Source of the DNA: Craterostigma plantagineum
Taxonomy: Eukaryota > Streptophyta > Magnoliopsida > Lamiales > Linderniaceae
Direction: 5' to 3'
NCBI GenBank assembly: GCA_027422505.1
Contig: JAPQWV010000122.1
Location: forward strand, 1,054,001 to 1,118,000
DNA length: 64,000 nt
Both the position numbers and the translations under genes were made by a program. Shown one piece after another: positions 35,405 to 48,080 of this stretch. The notes beneath the pieces are model-generated. The model searched no databases. It saw nothing but the letters and a program-made list of their open reading frames with translations, and was not told the DNA's origin. Numbering within the stretch: the stretch's first letter is position 1; each line of letters begins with the position of its first letter.

Positions 35405-36126
35405 ACGTGAGCCACTGAAGACTTTTTTCGATTCAAAGCCCACAGCTTTGAACTACGCACCACACCTTACGCAAAAAATTCCGTCTAATAAAAAGGAAAG
35501 GGACCAAAAAATGAATATTTATTTACCAATTAAAAATATAATAAAATATGGTCTGTGTAATCTCGTTAATCTCCACCTTCCCATACAGATTCTGATCACG
35601 ATTCAGATCTCTTCGATCCCGCAGGTTAGCTTATCATCTAATTTATATGCGTCGGCAATTCATTCATTTTGTCCAGTTTGGCAAATTTTTTCTCCTGAAT
35701 TGATTTTTCTAATTGTGATGATGCATTTGTGTGCGAGCTTGTGTGTGGGTGGGCGTTGGTCGGCTTATGGATGTTTAAAGGTCCCGATTGTTCGAAAAAC
35801 TCAGAGTTTGTACAATTGAGGATTGGAATGTCATGGAAAATCTGTATTTATGTATTACCGAATTGAAGCATGGTAAAAATGCAGGCTTGTCTTTGTGGAC
35901 CTGTTTTTGTCTGAGCGACTGCATAAACTAAGACTATAGCTCAGCTATTATTATCTTGTGATTGATTTGTTGATTTTTTTTCAGTTCGATGTTAAATTCA
36001 TCTGAAAGGTGAAACGAAAGGAAGTAAAACCGCACAAATTGGCGTTGTTCTACACCGAGACACAGTTTTTAGCTTTCCTTTCAATAGTTTCCAATCCACT
36101 GAGTATTTGTGGACGAGAAATTCATT
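35405..36126 (+). promoter_or_regulatory. LCB1 upstream region with probable 5'UTR intron
   Basis: A probable leader exon ends at 35624 (CCCGCAG then GTTAGC). An acceptor TTTTTTTCAG ends at 35984, leaving a leader of about 140 bases before the start codon at 36127. This intron is inferred from splice signals only. Open frame 35448-35819 crosses it and is not supported. Confidence 0.45.
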
Positions 36127-39100
36127 ATGGATACAATGGGTTCAGCTTTTGATAGTATGCTCAAGTCTGCATCAGATTGGTTTAAGTTTTACTTCGATCC
36201 CCCGTTCGCTCGGGCTGTTATTTTTGGGGTCCCAATTGGAGGTTTGTGTTTTTTTTCAAGTTCTCATGCATTCTTCTTTGGTTTGTATTCAAAACTTGAT
36301 TCATCTCCATTTTGTACAGGCCATCTTTTTGTGGAAGGGCTTCTCGTGATTGTAATTCTTTATCTTCTATCGCTTAAAAGTTACAAACCCCCAAAAAGGC
36401 CCCTGACTGATAAGGTCCGTGCTGCTGGTATCAAGTTTTTTAGATGATTGTTAGACTGTGTGTTTAGATTGATCCTTTTGTTCCATTTTATATGCTCTTG
36501 TTTCAAGTTTTCACCATATTTTTCGTTGCATCCATATGAGATATCAAATATTGATGGCAGTTATCTCGCAAGTTGTGCTCCTGCTTTTTGGTTCAATTGT
36601 TAATGTACTTAGTTATCCAATTCATCCAGAGATTTGCCCGGTAATCATTCGCGCGGTAATGTTGCAGCATATCAAGAGATTTGCCCGTGTGAATGTGTTT
36701 CTTACGTGATGTACTTCGGAAGCTATGGTTGTTTTGGTTTCTAATCTTAGAAATTTTTCAGCGTTTTGTTCGATTTCATCATCAATAAATTGTGGCATCT
36801 GAACTCACAGAGATTGTGATGAGTCAGTTCTATCGTCTATGCATATGTTACAGAAAGAAGGGGAAGAAGTCGTGAAATTACGAGTCACTTGTTACTTTGT
36901 TGGTTTCATTTCCTTTTCGATCCATATTGGCTATTACAATTTGTCAATCACCCACAGGAAATAGATGATCTATGTGATGAATGGGTCCCTGAACCCCTCA
37001 TACCTACTATTACTGACGATATGAAGGATGAGCCTCCTGTACTGGAAAGGTAACTTAAATTGAGGGAAATGTTTATTTAATCTTTTGAGTACAGTGTTGA
37101 TTGTCGTCAAGTTGATCATACATAAGAGTAAAGAAATCAATGATTTGATATTTAAACTCGGGATAAGTTAAATTATGTGTGGTTCCTACTCTATCCAACA
37201 TTTGTAGGATGTTTTCATCAAAAGTTGGCTTTTCCCCAGAACAACATTGAAAACGCATGCATCCTAGAGGTTTTTGCTCAACTCATGAGTGTGTTTATGC
37301 AGTGCTGCAGGTACGCATACAACTATTAATGGGAAAGAAGTTGTAAACTTCTCCTCAGCAAATTACCTTGGCTTTCTAGGACATGAAAAGCTATTAGTAA
37401 GACTCCAATATCTCGTTATTTTACTTGCAATTGCCTTAAATTTGCTGCAGCTAACGGACTTACTCCAAAAACAGGAATCATGCACTAAAGCACTAGAAAA
37501 ATATGGTGTTGGTTCTTGTGGTCCTCGAGGATTCTATGGAACGATTGGTATGACATGATAGAATTTATTATGTTTAGGTTGACCTTCTAATCTTTTAGAT
37601 TACAGTCACAACTAAGATGATAAAATTCGTAGTGTTTCTACAGATGTTCATCTTGATTGCGAGTCCAAAATATCTAGCTTTCTTGGAACTCGTGATTCTA
37701 TCCTATATTCTTATGGGCTTTCGACGATGTTTAGCACCATTCCTGCATTCTGCAAAAAGGGTGATATTGTTGTTGCGTACGTAATCCTTATTTTTCCATT
37801 TGTTGGTTAGCAGTGTGTTCTTAATTCTTATTTTGCATTGTGGATCTTTTTACTTTCTGTTAGTTCTTTGATAACTAATAGAAGTTGACTTTCTACTCTA
37901 CTAACTAGTGAATTTGTTTAACTAATGCAAACAAAGTTCCAGCGGAACTGTATTGGATAGGCTGTCATACTTTGCCCATTCTGAATCATATAACTTTTTT
38001 TGTTATCATTCATGCAATCCTTGTATTGGCCTTAACATTTGTAATTTCTTTGGTTTTTAAGTGATGAAGGTGTCCACTGGGGAATACAAAATGGCCTTCA
38101 GCTCTCAAGGAGTACAATAATTTATTTCAAGCACAATGATATGGGATCGCTGCAAAATATTCTGGAAAAGGTTACCCTGGATAACAACCGAGCCAAAAAG
38201 TTACGGCGCTACATCGTTGTTGAAGCTATCTATCAGGTGTTTTTCTTGTTATTGTCATTTTAGTTTCAAAATGCTATCCGCCGTGTCGTTAGCTTATGAT
38301 ATTTCAGATTTTATTATGAAAAAGGATGCAGTATCTAAAATTGTTTCAGATACCAGTTTTGCTATATCTGAAAGCTTATGTAATTTTTAAAAGGTTCTGT
38401 GTTCCTTGCGATTGCCCAGACATTTGTCAGAGTCATGACTTTGAGGCTTCGCTTCGGTATAAACTATTACGGGGAAGATAATATTTCTTTTACTTAAATA
38501 TTTTCAAGGACATATGACAAGCTAATTATCCTTTGCTCCAGTTTTATAGATATAAGGGGACATATTACAAGCTATAGTTACTATGTCAATATAAAAATTC
38601 GCTGGCGTGACTTTATTTCCAATTTATGAAGCACACACATCGTTGTTATCTTGCTTGATTTTAAGTAGCTGGACTAGATAATGTATGTTGGTATCTTTTT
38701 AAGCATATTTATCATTGAATTCCCAACATTTTACTCCTGCAGTTTACTCGCAATATCATTATATTTATCCCCAGAAATGCCCAGCAAACACTTCAGTTTT
38801 GCTTGTCTGAAAGCTTTCTTACTGACGGGCTTACCCATTGCAGAACTCTGGCCAAATCACTCCTTTAGATGAAATTGTTAGATTGAAAGAGAAATACAGA
38901 TTTCGGGTAATCTTGGATGAGAGCAATTCTCTGGGTGTCCTAGGAATTTCTGGTAGAGGATTAACAGAGCACTGTCAAGTTCCAGTAAGTTACCATACTC
39001 AGATTGAACACTGACATATGAACATTTGTCTACTTATTATGATTCCTACTCGAAATCTCAGATTGAAAAGGTTGATATCATAACCGCTGCAATGGGAAAT

Positions 39101-39867
39101 TCCTTGGCCACCGAAGGAGGTTTTTGCACAGGGAGTGCTAGAGTAATTGACCACCAAGTAAGCGAAACATGTACTTAGCTTTATCAAACCAACCTTAAAA
39201 CTATTTTTTGCTTCAAGTGTATATCTGAGTGATAAACTTGGCACCAGCGTCTGAGTAGCTCGGGTTACGTGTTCTCTGCCTCGTTGCCTCCATATCTGGC
39301 AAGTGCGGCAATCACTGCTATTGATGTCTTGGAAGAGAATCCTGAACTTATCAAAAAATTGCACAAGAATATTGCCACTTTGCATGAAGGTCCCTTACTT
39401 TCTACTCTATTTTCATTTATCTATATCCTGAGAGTTCGTCAATTTCACTATCCCTTTCCCTGCCACAAATTCCAGGCTTAGCGGGCGTACAAGGACTCGA
39501 GATAGTGAGTGATATCAAATCGCCTATTGTTTTTCTCAAGCTAAAGAAATCCATGGGATCCTATAAAGGTGATCTTCAGGTTCTTCAAGACATCGCTGAT
39601 CGGGTTAGTCCTTTTGTAACAAACATTTATGCCATAATAATAATGATAATGTATGACGGGGGAGTTAAGACGTACTTTGTTTTTTTGGGTTAGGTGTTGA
39701 AAGAGCACTCGGTTTTTGTTGCAACATCAAAGAGATCGACTTTGGACAGATGCAAATTACCTGCTGGGATTAGATTGTACGTTTCCTCAGCCCACACAGA
39801 GTCAGATCTTGTGGCGGCTTGTGCCTCGATTAAGGTAATCGCTGCCGACTTATTACGACATGAATGA
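36127..39867 (+). CDS. LCB1: Serine palmitoyltransferase long-chain base subunit 1
   Basis: An ER-membrane subunit of serine palmitoyltransferase, which condenses serine and palmitoyl-CoA, the first step of sphingolipid synthesis. Twelve exons join in phase to 485 residues (Arabidopsis 482): 36127-36241, 36320-36414, 36958-37049, 37303-37396, 37475-37547, 37644-37776, 38062-38236, 38844-38984, 39062-39157, 39248-39389, 39476-39603, 39694-39867. Seen: an N-terminal membrane helix ([17 protein letters not shown]), [21 protein letters not shown] (whose Cys equals the human SPTLC1 neuropathy position), [20 protein letters not shown] and [16 protein letters not shown]. That last segment lacks the PLP-binding Lys, as expected for LCB1; the partner LCB2 supplies it. 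The start is the Met at 36127; upstream in-frame codons have no ATG. The last exon reads through a possible GTAATC donor to a stop, matching the family's C-terminus. Confidence 0.95.
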
Positions 39868-42137
39868 CGATTATAATAACCTTTCTAAACGAGTGGTAAA
39901 TTACGACTGTTTGTTTTTCTTAACACATTTTTATGTAGCAATCGTTGGTTATATGTACGCATAAGTAGCTGTGTGTTTGTTCTCTACCTGAAGCTGTGAA
40001 ACTCTTGGATTCTCTCGATTTAGTACATCAACGACAGATGGGACATTTGTTTGATATAACATTTGTTTTTTTTTTTTTTTTGTTTATTTATATATGTAGT
40101 ATAGTAAAAATCATGTTAATTCTAGTCAACAATCACCGTACCTCGTTTTTCTATTACATTTGTTGAGATATAAACTTGCACTGAATCGTTTAGTTACGAC
40201 TGAGATCTTACAAATGTGTGCAAAAATCCTCGAATGTGGATTAAGGGTGAACAATTAGTCCAGCGAGAGAGCTTATAATCATCTTCTTTTTTCAACTATA
40301 TGCCTTCGAACATGAGTTAGCTTGTCGAGCCATTTAGACCCTGATGTCATATATGTGGACAGCAAAGAATGCATCTCCTAATTATTTAGTGGTCATCTCC
40401 AAGAATCAAGAAATAATGTTTGGCCTTCCCGAATATAAAATAGAAAGAAGCTGTAATTCGGAAGCAAATAATATCAATCCCATGATCACTTTCAAGTAGC
40501 AATTGTTTAATAATAAGAAATGAGTTAACTACTTACGAAATCGAATGCGATACATAGTTTAAATTAGTATAATCCAAAGTCCGAGGAAATTGTCTCCAAG
40601 ACAAGGCTCAAATTCGCACTTCCTTTGGCACCGGTGTCTCTTCTTTTCAGTAGTAAGATGCAAAAATAAACATTTTATTTAAGGTTGAAACTTTGATTTT
40701 ACATAGGAGCCTTCTTTTAGTAAAGAAAAACCCTCAAGCTGACATTCTGCATTCGTGTTCCCAATGCGCTTATTTGTTTCTTTCTACAATTAATAGTTTG
40801 ATTAAACGCTGATGCCGACCTTAATTTCTCGTATATCAGCATCGATGCACTATACATTTTCAAGGAATAACTTTAATATTATAAAGCTTGACCTCGAACT
40901 TGACCAACTTTGAGCTCGAGTTTAAGTTTGAAGATGGAATAATTTAAGCTCGAAAATTTTTTATTTAGATTAAAGTAAGTATAAACAAGAAAATGCTCGC
41001 CGCCGTGTCATTACTAATCGAATAGTTGCGAAGAAGCTCGAGCTATGCTCACAGCTCAAACTCCACGAATATACTTTCACCCCAATAATCTAATCGAATA
41101 ATATATCGGCTAAGAAAAGGAGTTTGATATGAATATCAATTAATTTCGTCAAACGTGGCTATTCCATTGATTACACAGTCAAACATGCATATCAAGCATG
41201 ATAGAAAAGGCACAAATAAAATAACAACAGAAAAGAGGAGCTGCAATAAAAATGGGGTTTTGCTTTGCGAGAGTCTCTTTGGTGGGGAATATTACTTCCT
41301 TCTTTTTTCTTTCTTTATTTAAGCATGCGCGGAAACAAAGTGTCTTTAAATTGTTATTTTCGCATTTGAGTACAAATTAAGCATGAGAACCCTAAAAGTG
41401 AGACTGGTTCGCCTTTGATATCATTTTCCTCACCTTCTTCTCCCTCCCATCCCGAGGCACACACACACACACGCATGTATGTGTGTGATTTTGCACTCTT
41501 CGTGAAACAGGGCAAGTGTATATACGTCAGTCCACATTATCCTTTTTCTTTTGTCTTGAGACTCCATCACACTGTTTCCTTTTCGATGATAAATATATAT
41601 AGAGTGCTTCTTCTCTAAAGTTTCAAAAGGTCCAAGACATCAAAGACCCAAAGAATCTAAACACTGATACAATTTCTTGAAAGATGCACACTTCTTATAT
41701 GCATGGATCTCGTGAGACATTTGCGAAAACTCTGTAATAATTTCTGAAATGTTTTCCGCAGGTTTTCTTGCATACGTTCTACCTAAGTCGATGCAAAAGC
41801 TTTTCGTCGCGGGCCGCTATCAACTGTTAAAGCGATGTTGGTGAGGTTCAATCCGAAGACAAGATTTTACGCAGTAAAACGGCGATCTCAGATTGAGCCG
41901 CGCCAATATCACTTTCAATTACGACCTAATCGCTGGACGGCGATTTTATTTAGGTGCGTACGATCTAATCCCTCCTTTATGATACATTCGAATAACAAGT
42001 TTTGAGTTAATTCGGATAGGGTTTCACGGCAAATAAATTTGTTGAATTTCAATTTCATTCAATAACAAGACCCTATGATGATGAAACAAACTCACACATA
42101 TCCATCATATGAATATATATAAGCTGTTGCAATATCT
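39868..42137. other. Long intergenic region
   Basis: No protein gene was recognised. 40870-41090 is rich in GAGCTCGA words like the MITE at 4880-5103 and may be a decayed relative. 41457-41475 is a CA microsatellite. At 41590-41960 a TATA-like word, a CT-rich leader and a splice-like TTTCCGCAG suggest a possible non-coding transcript, but nothing confirms it. Confidence 0.4.
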
Positions 42138-44870
42138 CTACTGAATATGCACCCACACGCCGCGGCTCGGGACGTTCCTATGAACCACGAACAGCAGATA
42201 ATATCCCGGCGGCGCAATCCTCCCCGAGGGCGGCGCCACGACCTTCACGTGATTTTCCCCGACGAGCTTCGTCTTCAATATAAGCAACCTTTGATTCATA
42301 GAGTAACCATGCGTCGTAAAAGGCGGAGAATACATAGTCACCTTAACATCTTCCTTGACCAACTCCCCTCCAAATTCGAACCCTACCGTAAACCCAACCC
42401 ATACCTCAACTCCGTGTCCAAATCGTCCTCGACAATCTTAACCCTTTCTCCGAACCCCAAGTAGGGCGGCGAGAATTTCTCGACGCTCAGGTCGGTCGGG
42501 AAAGTGTACTCGTCGCCGTACTTATCCAACATGTAATAAGGGTTGGTGTTGCTCCCCGCCACTAAAACCTTGCCATCTGGCAACACTGCAGACACTGAGT
42601 GGTACATCCTCGGGACCTTAGTCGGAGCCAATTCCGCGAACCGCCGGCCCTTCGGCTCGTACGGGCGGTAAAGGACGGGAGTTAGGTTCGGGTCCGCCGC
42701 CGCGTCCCACGCGCTCGTCCCGGACTTTGCGCCGTTGATCATGAGCACGTCTCCGTTCGGCAGTAGCAACATGTCTCCCATCACTCTAGGAGAAGGCATG
42801 TCCTCGTGCTCCCAATTAGGGTTTCCGGAATTAGGGTTTAGGTCGATCCTCCCGCAATCCGTAGAGGCCGGGAGGAACGTTCGGTTGGGGCGTAGCAGGT
42901 CGGAGTATATGTAGGATTCTCGGGAATTGCCGCCGCAGACGAGGACCTCGATTTTGATTTTACTGTCGTCGTCGTCGGAGGCACCCTTGAGGTCGATGGG
43001 GAGGAGGGCCGACATTCCCGAGGGCGGGTAGTTGCGGGACCCGCCTTCGAGGTCGGGGAGGTGTCTGACGGCTTCGCCGGTTTTAGGGTTTAGGATTATC
43101 GACTTGTAGTTGGCGAAGACAAAGAGGTTTCCGTCGGGGAGGAGGTTGACGAAGGGGTAGAGGTTGTTTTCACGCCCGCCGTCGTCATTCGTCTCTTCCA
43201 AGAGGGGGAGTTCGACGAGCTTGGGCTCAAAGTTGAGGGTGTCGGAGGGGACGATTTCGTAGTTGTAGGCATTTCGGCCTCCGATCACTATGAAGCTTCC
43301 GTCTTGGAGGGCGTGCTGGGTGGCGTACCAACGGTTGGAGAATAGGGCGTTGGGATTCTCCTGGAATTCGCACGTTGGACACGGCTTGAGGATTCGCATG
43401 GATCGGTAGCCGTCGGCTATGCCTCCGGTGGAGACTAGGCTTCCGTCTGGAGAGAGTCCGCCCGACGAACACCATGGGCTTGTTTCAACCTGAATTGAAA
43501 TTCATAGATTATATATATGTAATGTACTATTAGCTTTATATTATTCGTCATAAGAATAATTTTTTAGCAATTATATTATGTATTAGTCAATCTATCAACA
43601 CTCAAACAATAGTATCATATATTTTCCTACATTCCGACTAAGTTCCGTATGATGAATTTTAACAAATAAAGACATTCATGGACTTCATATTTTTTTCGAT
43701 CGTTTACTATCTCTGGCAACTGCGTCAAATTTTCTGGGGCAAGTGCTGACATGGTATCCAAGAATTTGAAGTAACATGGTAGACACGGGTCCCACGACCT
43801 CCATGCGTTGATACCCACATCTTTGGGTGCCTTGCAGCGCGCTCATTAGAAAAACTTGATGTACGTAATTGTCAAAAAATTTAGAAGTCAAGAACGATAA
43901 CTATCGTTCACGGATGAAGTCGTCCGTCCCCGTTTTTGTATCTCACTTCCTGTCCCCTTCAATCACAGCCATCGAATTTTTGATCTAGGGACTAACAGAT
44001 TTTCTCACTGTTTTTAAATTATTTTAATTCCACTATTCACCAAATCATAAAATCACTATTATTTTATGTAATATATATGATAAAAACATATAAACATCAC
44101 CAATTTATTCGTTATATTATGATGATCAAAATGATATTCATATCTTATATTTTTCTGTATCAGTAAGAATCATTAATTTTTAAATTTTGTATTTTGTGAC
44201 ATAGGGTGGGATACAAAAATTGGGACAGACAATTTCATGCGGTCATTCACGAAGAAATTGCGAACTGGCTATGTTTCATAAGCAAACATGCGTTCAACCG
44301 AAAACAAATCTACGATTTGTTTCGATCAAATTGGTAACAAACCCAACCCGGTTGCAAAAAGCAAATAAATCAAAAACAACGAACAAACGAAAACGAATAA
44401 CACAACCACACCTTAAGAGTTCTGACGTCGCCCGTCTCATGATCGTACTCGATCGCATGAGCAGTGCAATCTTCGGGTGGATCGTTCTGTCTCCCTCCGG
44501 CCCTCGGTCTGCACCACCGAGGTTTGAGAGCGATTTCGGACATGCCATTGCTATTAGAATCGTACCATACGATCTTACTGCTTTTGGGCATCAACTGTAT
44601 CTGCATGGCGGCAACCCCCGCGTTTTCCGAGTGAACCTCCCACGAGCCCAAAGGGATCGTCGAAGCGTCATCTTCGGGTCTTTGTGGCCCGCCAAATTGA
44701 GGTGGTCGCAGTATCGGTATTGGCAATTTGGGTATAAGCCCGAAAAAGAATTTCCTATCGACCTTAGGGGCCTTTTGGTAATTTGCTCGGGCGGCGTGGG
44801 TGGTACGAATATTGACTAGGAGGATGGATAGAAGGATTAGAGATAATGTCAACAAGCTTGAAGAAGCCAT
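42138..44870 (-). CDS. Glyoxal/aldehyde oxidase (copper-radical), frameshifted near C-terminus
   Basis: Secreted GLOX-type oxidase that oxidises aldehydes and makes hydrogen peroxide in the apoplast. Exon 1 is 44870-44412 and exon 2 is 43489-42138, about 603 residues if read through the shift. A signal peptide (MASSSLLTLSLILLSILL...) starts at the first Met. The N-terminal domain has LGSWEVHSENAGV and DCTAHAIEYD; the propeller follows, with PWCSSGGLSPDGS (the Cys expected to cross-link to the radical Tyr), RWYATQHALQDG, PRVMGDMLLLPNG and MYHSVSAVLPDG. The C-terminal domain has MYSPPFTTHGYSMNQR, with the copper-binding His. Odd: near 42407 one base seems lost (YGLGLR then stop, where the other frame continues GFEFGGELVKEDV), cutting the last 80-90 residues including that ligand. 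True lesion or sequence error cannot be told apart. The 921-bp intron carries a MITE. Confidence 0.9.
43922..44230. mobile_element. MITE in the glyoxal oxidase intron
   Basis: The left end GTCCGTCCCCGTTTTTGTAT and the right end, complementing to GTCTGTCCCAATTTTTGTAT, are inverted repeats of about 28 bp around an AT-rich core. A relative lies at 22010-22275. Confidence 0.75.
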
Positions 44871-44937
44871 TTGAAGAATTTCGAAGAATCCTTCGAATGG
44901 TCCCTTAGGCCTTGGTGTGGATTTGCATGCATGGGAG

Positions 44938-44947
44938 GTTTATATAG
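44938..44947 (-). promoter_or_regulatory. TATA box of glyoxal oxidase
   Basis: Read on the minus strand, CTATATAAAC lies about 70 bp upstream of the start codon at 44870. A GCATGCATG (RY-like) word lies just downstream at 44925-44933. Confidence 0.6.
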
Positions 44948-46551
44948 TTTTGGGATATTATTAGGTGAACGGTTGATAATTAGTGCAGGGATGATTTGAG
45001 GTAGGGAAGGAGATGATGGTTACGAAAGTTTAATTTATAATTAAATGGAAAAATGTAAGAAAGAAAAAGATTAGTGGCGATATGAAAATGAATGGTGATC
45101 GTTATTTGGCGACAAGTGAAATTTTTATTCGGCTGAATATGCGGATCTTCAAGTTACTTATGTCCTCGTGATTAAAAATGTATATATGTGCTTGTTGACA
45201 TGTGTAGAATACATTTCAATATTCTTTTTGTAACTATAGAGACTACACAGGAAACGAGATAGATTTCCCGAAACTATATGATACATACGTTAATATTAAC
45301 TACTAATTAGGGAAACATTATTTTTGGAAGAACATGCATATTCGTTGCGGTTTTGATAATTGTTCCACAAACGAAATGAAAAACTTTTCACAATCATGAT
45401 CAATAATTCTATAATTTATCTGGAAACTGTACTTTTATTTTATTTTTATGGGGAAATTTACAATAAAATTACGAAATCCGGGAGTAGTTATTTTTGTTAA
45501 GGTACTTAATATAAACGCTATTTTACGATATTTTTTACGGCAACGTTTATAAATTTTTAACTTATTTATAATATACACAACTCTAAATTTCTAATTGATC
45601 ATAATAATTATTTATTTAGCCTCCTCTCAAACACGTTACCAAAATCAAACTACTTTATTCATACGAGTTAGAGCCGAATTCTGCTGATTTTCTAGGCGCG
45701 AGCTCGACTCGTCGGTTCATTTACTCGACGAACCAAGCTCGAACATGAATATTCGTAGTATTCGTAAAATAGTGAGACTAACTACCTATATTTTATAGTA
45801 TAATGAAGAAACAATAATAAAAAAGCTCATAAGCCGATCCGTAGCTTTTCAAACAATCACGATTAAACTCGAGATTTTTTCAGTAAGGAAGGCTCAAGAT
45901 CAACAGCTATGATTTAAGCTTCAATCGAGCTACAATTATACATTAGTCATTAGCATCAAGGCATTACACTATTTTTAAAAATTAAGTATTTTCTAAGACA
46001 TGCACACGCTTACAAATTAACCTTTTATTGCGATGTGAATGCATAACTAAGGTTGACTCATTTAGTTGACTATCGCATTACCCAATTGGGATACAACTTA
46101 ATCGCTTTATAATGCGTTGGAAGTCAAATATAGACCAAGTCAAAGTCGTTGGTCATGTTTAGTAACAACGTCACTTATTTTGACCAAGAATAAGGAAATA
46201 ATCACTTGTGTTTCTTTTCTTTCTTCCTTTTTTTTTTAAAAAAATTAAATTAATCTAAAACATTTGAATACAGTCCTTGTATTTGGAATGGTGCAGATTT
46301 TGGTTGGTGCAGTCCAATTGAAGAAGAGATCAACTCCAATTATTTTTCATACATGCATGAAAATACATAAAGAACTTAAATCGTGCCCATATATATGTAC
46401 ATCTAACAATGTGAAAAGGCTCATTTAACCCCCATTCCAGAACTACTAAAATAAACTCAACAAGATCTGAAATGGTCAATATAATCAGCTAAATATGCAA
46501 AGTCAACTCACCCTTGACTAGGTGATCGGCTGAACAAAGTAGATTCATTTA
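44948..46551. other. Intergenic region upstream of glyoxal oxidase
   Basis: No gene seen. About 45690-45960 again contains GAGCTCGA-type words, possibly a decayed MITE of the 4880-5103 family. The rest is AT-rich. Confidence 0.4.
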
Positions 46552-47235
46552 GGGGGTGTTTGTTTTGGGGTGATCCTCCAAAACATCACTGTGATCTTCA
46601 CATCACCTCCTCATCACTATGTTTATTTTTCGTAGGTAATGAGTCATCACCGTAATGAAGATCACCTAGGTGATCAAGTGGGGTGATATTCCAACTTTTG
46701 GATCACCCCCCAAAAGCTAGGTGATCCAACATCACGGTGATGAGGTGATATTTGAAATTATTATTGGAAAATATCACCCATGATATTTTAACATTTATTC
46801 CTTATATACCCTTATTCATTTTTTAAATTATATAACTAACTATTTTTAATCTTAAAAACATATTTAATAATTAAAAATATAAAAAATTGAGATTTATACA
46901 ATAGACTTATAATTGGTGCTTAAAAAAAATTTTTGTAAACTCGATACTACGACATTGATCATTATTACGTAAAATATCATCTCAACATAACATATTAATT
47001 CACATTACCTATATGATATACGTAGGGTTAAATATGTCATTATGCAATATCACCCCACACATCACCGTGATTAATCAAACATAATATTCCAATATCACCT
47101 TGATATGCGAAATGAAATATCACCCCAAAACAAACACAACGATGATATATCACCTTGATCCACATCACGGTGATACTCACATTACGGTGATGCGAGTATC
47201 ACCGTGATGCTGGATCACCAGAAACAAACACCCCC
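46552..47235. mobile_element. TIR transposon (MITE-like), GGGGTGTTTG family, copy 2
   Basis: The left end GGGGGTGTTTGTTTTGGGGT and the right end, complementing to GGGGGTGTTTGTTTCTGGTG, are nearly perfect inverted repeats. The subterminal GGTGATCC and ATCACGGTGAT words match copy 1 at 19418-20241. It is 684 bp with no open frame, and its cleaner ends suggest it is the younger copy. No unambiguous target duplication was seen. Confidence 0.8.
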
Positions 47236-47993
47236 ATTCAAAAGCATCGTACCTATTACGGTCACGAACAATTACTTATGAATTTTATCATAATGAAATC
47301 TATTTTATTATTTGACGGACATAATTCCAACTTCGTTATTTGTTTCTTATGCATACGAATTACATCATAAAAATAATATAGCCAAGCAGACGTTTCTCGA
47401 TTGAGATTGGATCAATCGAGAAACTTCATTTTCCATTCATTTTTACTTCTGGGTTGTTTTCTAGTATATCATATTAGCCAGATGTCTCAAATTGTTACTC
47501 GATCAACGATTATTAAAACTAGTAATTCATCAAATTAAAAAAAAAAAAAGAATTAAAACATATGTGCTTATTAATAAACATGTGCAATATGTTTGAAATA
47601 ATTAATCTTAAATTTGACTTCTATTTTTTTATATAGCATAATGTTTATTATTTTTCCTTGATAGTGGAAATATATAGTTACTTATTGCTTAATGGCAAAT
47701 ATTAATTATGACCAACTAATTAACATCCGTTTGAGGTAAGACTATAATAAAACATGTGAAATATGTTTGAAATAATTCATCTTAAATTTGATTTCTATTT
47801 GTTTAATATAGTATAATGTTTATTATTTTTCCTTGATAGATCGCTTAATGGCAAATATTAATTATGACCAACTAATTAACATCCGTTTGAGGTAAGACTT
47901 TATAATATCAGTCAATGGACGTCAACACTGTATTTCATGCGATTTAATATTTTACTTCACGTCGATCTAATAAGAATTAGACAAGGCCCTCAC
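47236..47993. other. Upstream region of peroxiredoxin
   Basis: AT-rich DNA containing the tandem duplication at 47572-47905 and otherwise nothing recognised. Confidence 0.4.
47572..47905. repeat. Two-copy tandem duplication upstream of peroxiredoxin
   Basis: The segment from AAACATGTGCAATATGTTTG to CATCCGTTTGAGGTAAGACT is repeated starting near 47752, with a short deletion in the second copy. Identity is high over 150 bp. It ends about 90 bp before the TATA box of the next gene. Confidence 0.85.
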
Positions 47994-48001
47994 CTATATA
48001 T
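47994..48001 (+). promoter_or_regulatory. TATA box of type II peroxiredoxin
   Basis: CTATATAT lies 80 bp upstream of the start codon at 48081. Confidence 0.6.
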
Positions 48002-48080
48002 CGGGCTACCCTAACGTCGAATCGATTGCGTACAATCACAGCTCTACTTTTTATCATTTAAACTCACTGTTACGAAAACA

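Noticed and set aside
35448..35819. 123-codon frame upstream of LCB1
   Set aside because: It crosses the likely 5' untranslated intron and has no recognisable domain.
39840..39960. Possible extra intron and exon at the end of LCB1 (GTAATC donor)
   Set aside because: Reading straight through to the stop at 39867 gives the normal family C-terminus.
41590..42000. Possible promoter and spliced non-coding RNA
   Set aside because: Only weak TATA and splice-like words; no conserved structure, microRNA or coding frame could be recognised by eye.
43627..43891. Two small open frames in the glyoxal oxidase intron
   Set aside because: They overlap each other in different frames, and intron splice sites on both sides keep the host gene in phase without them.
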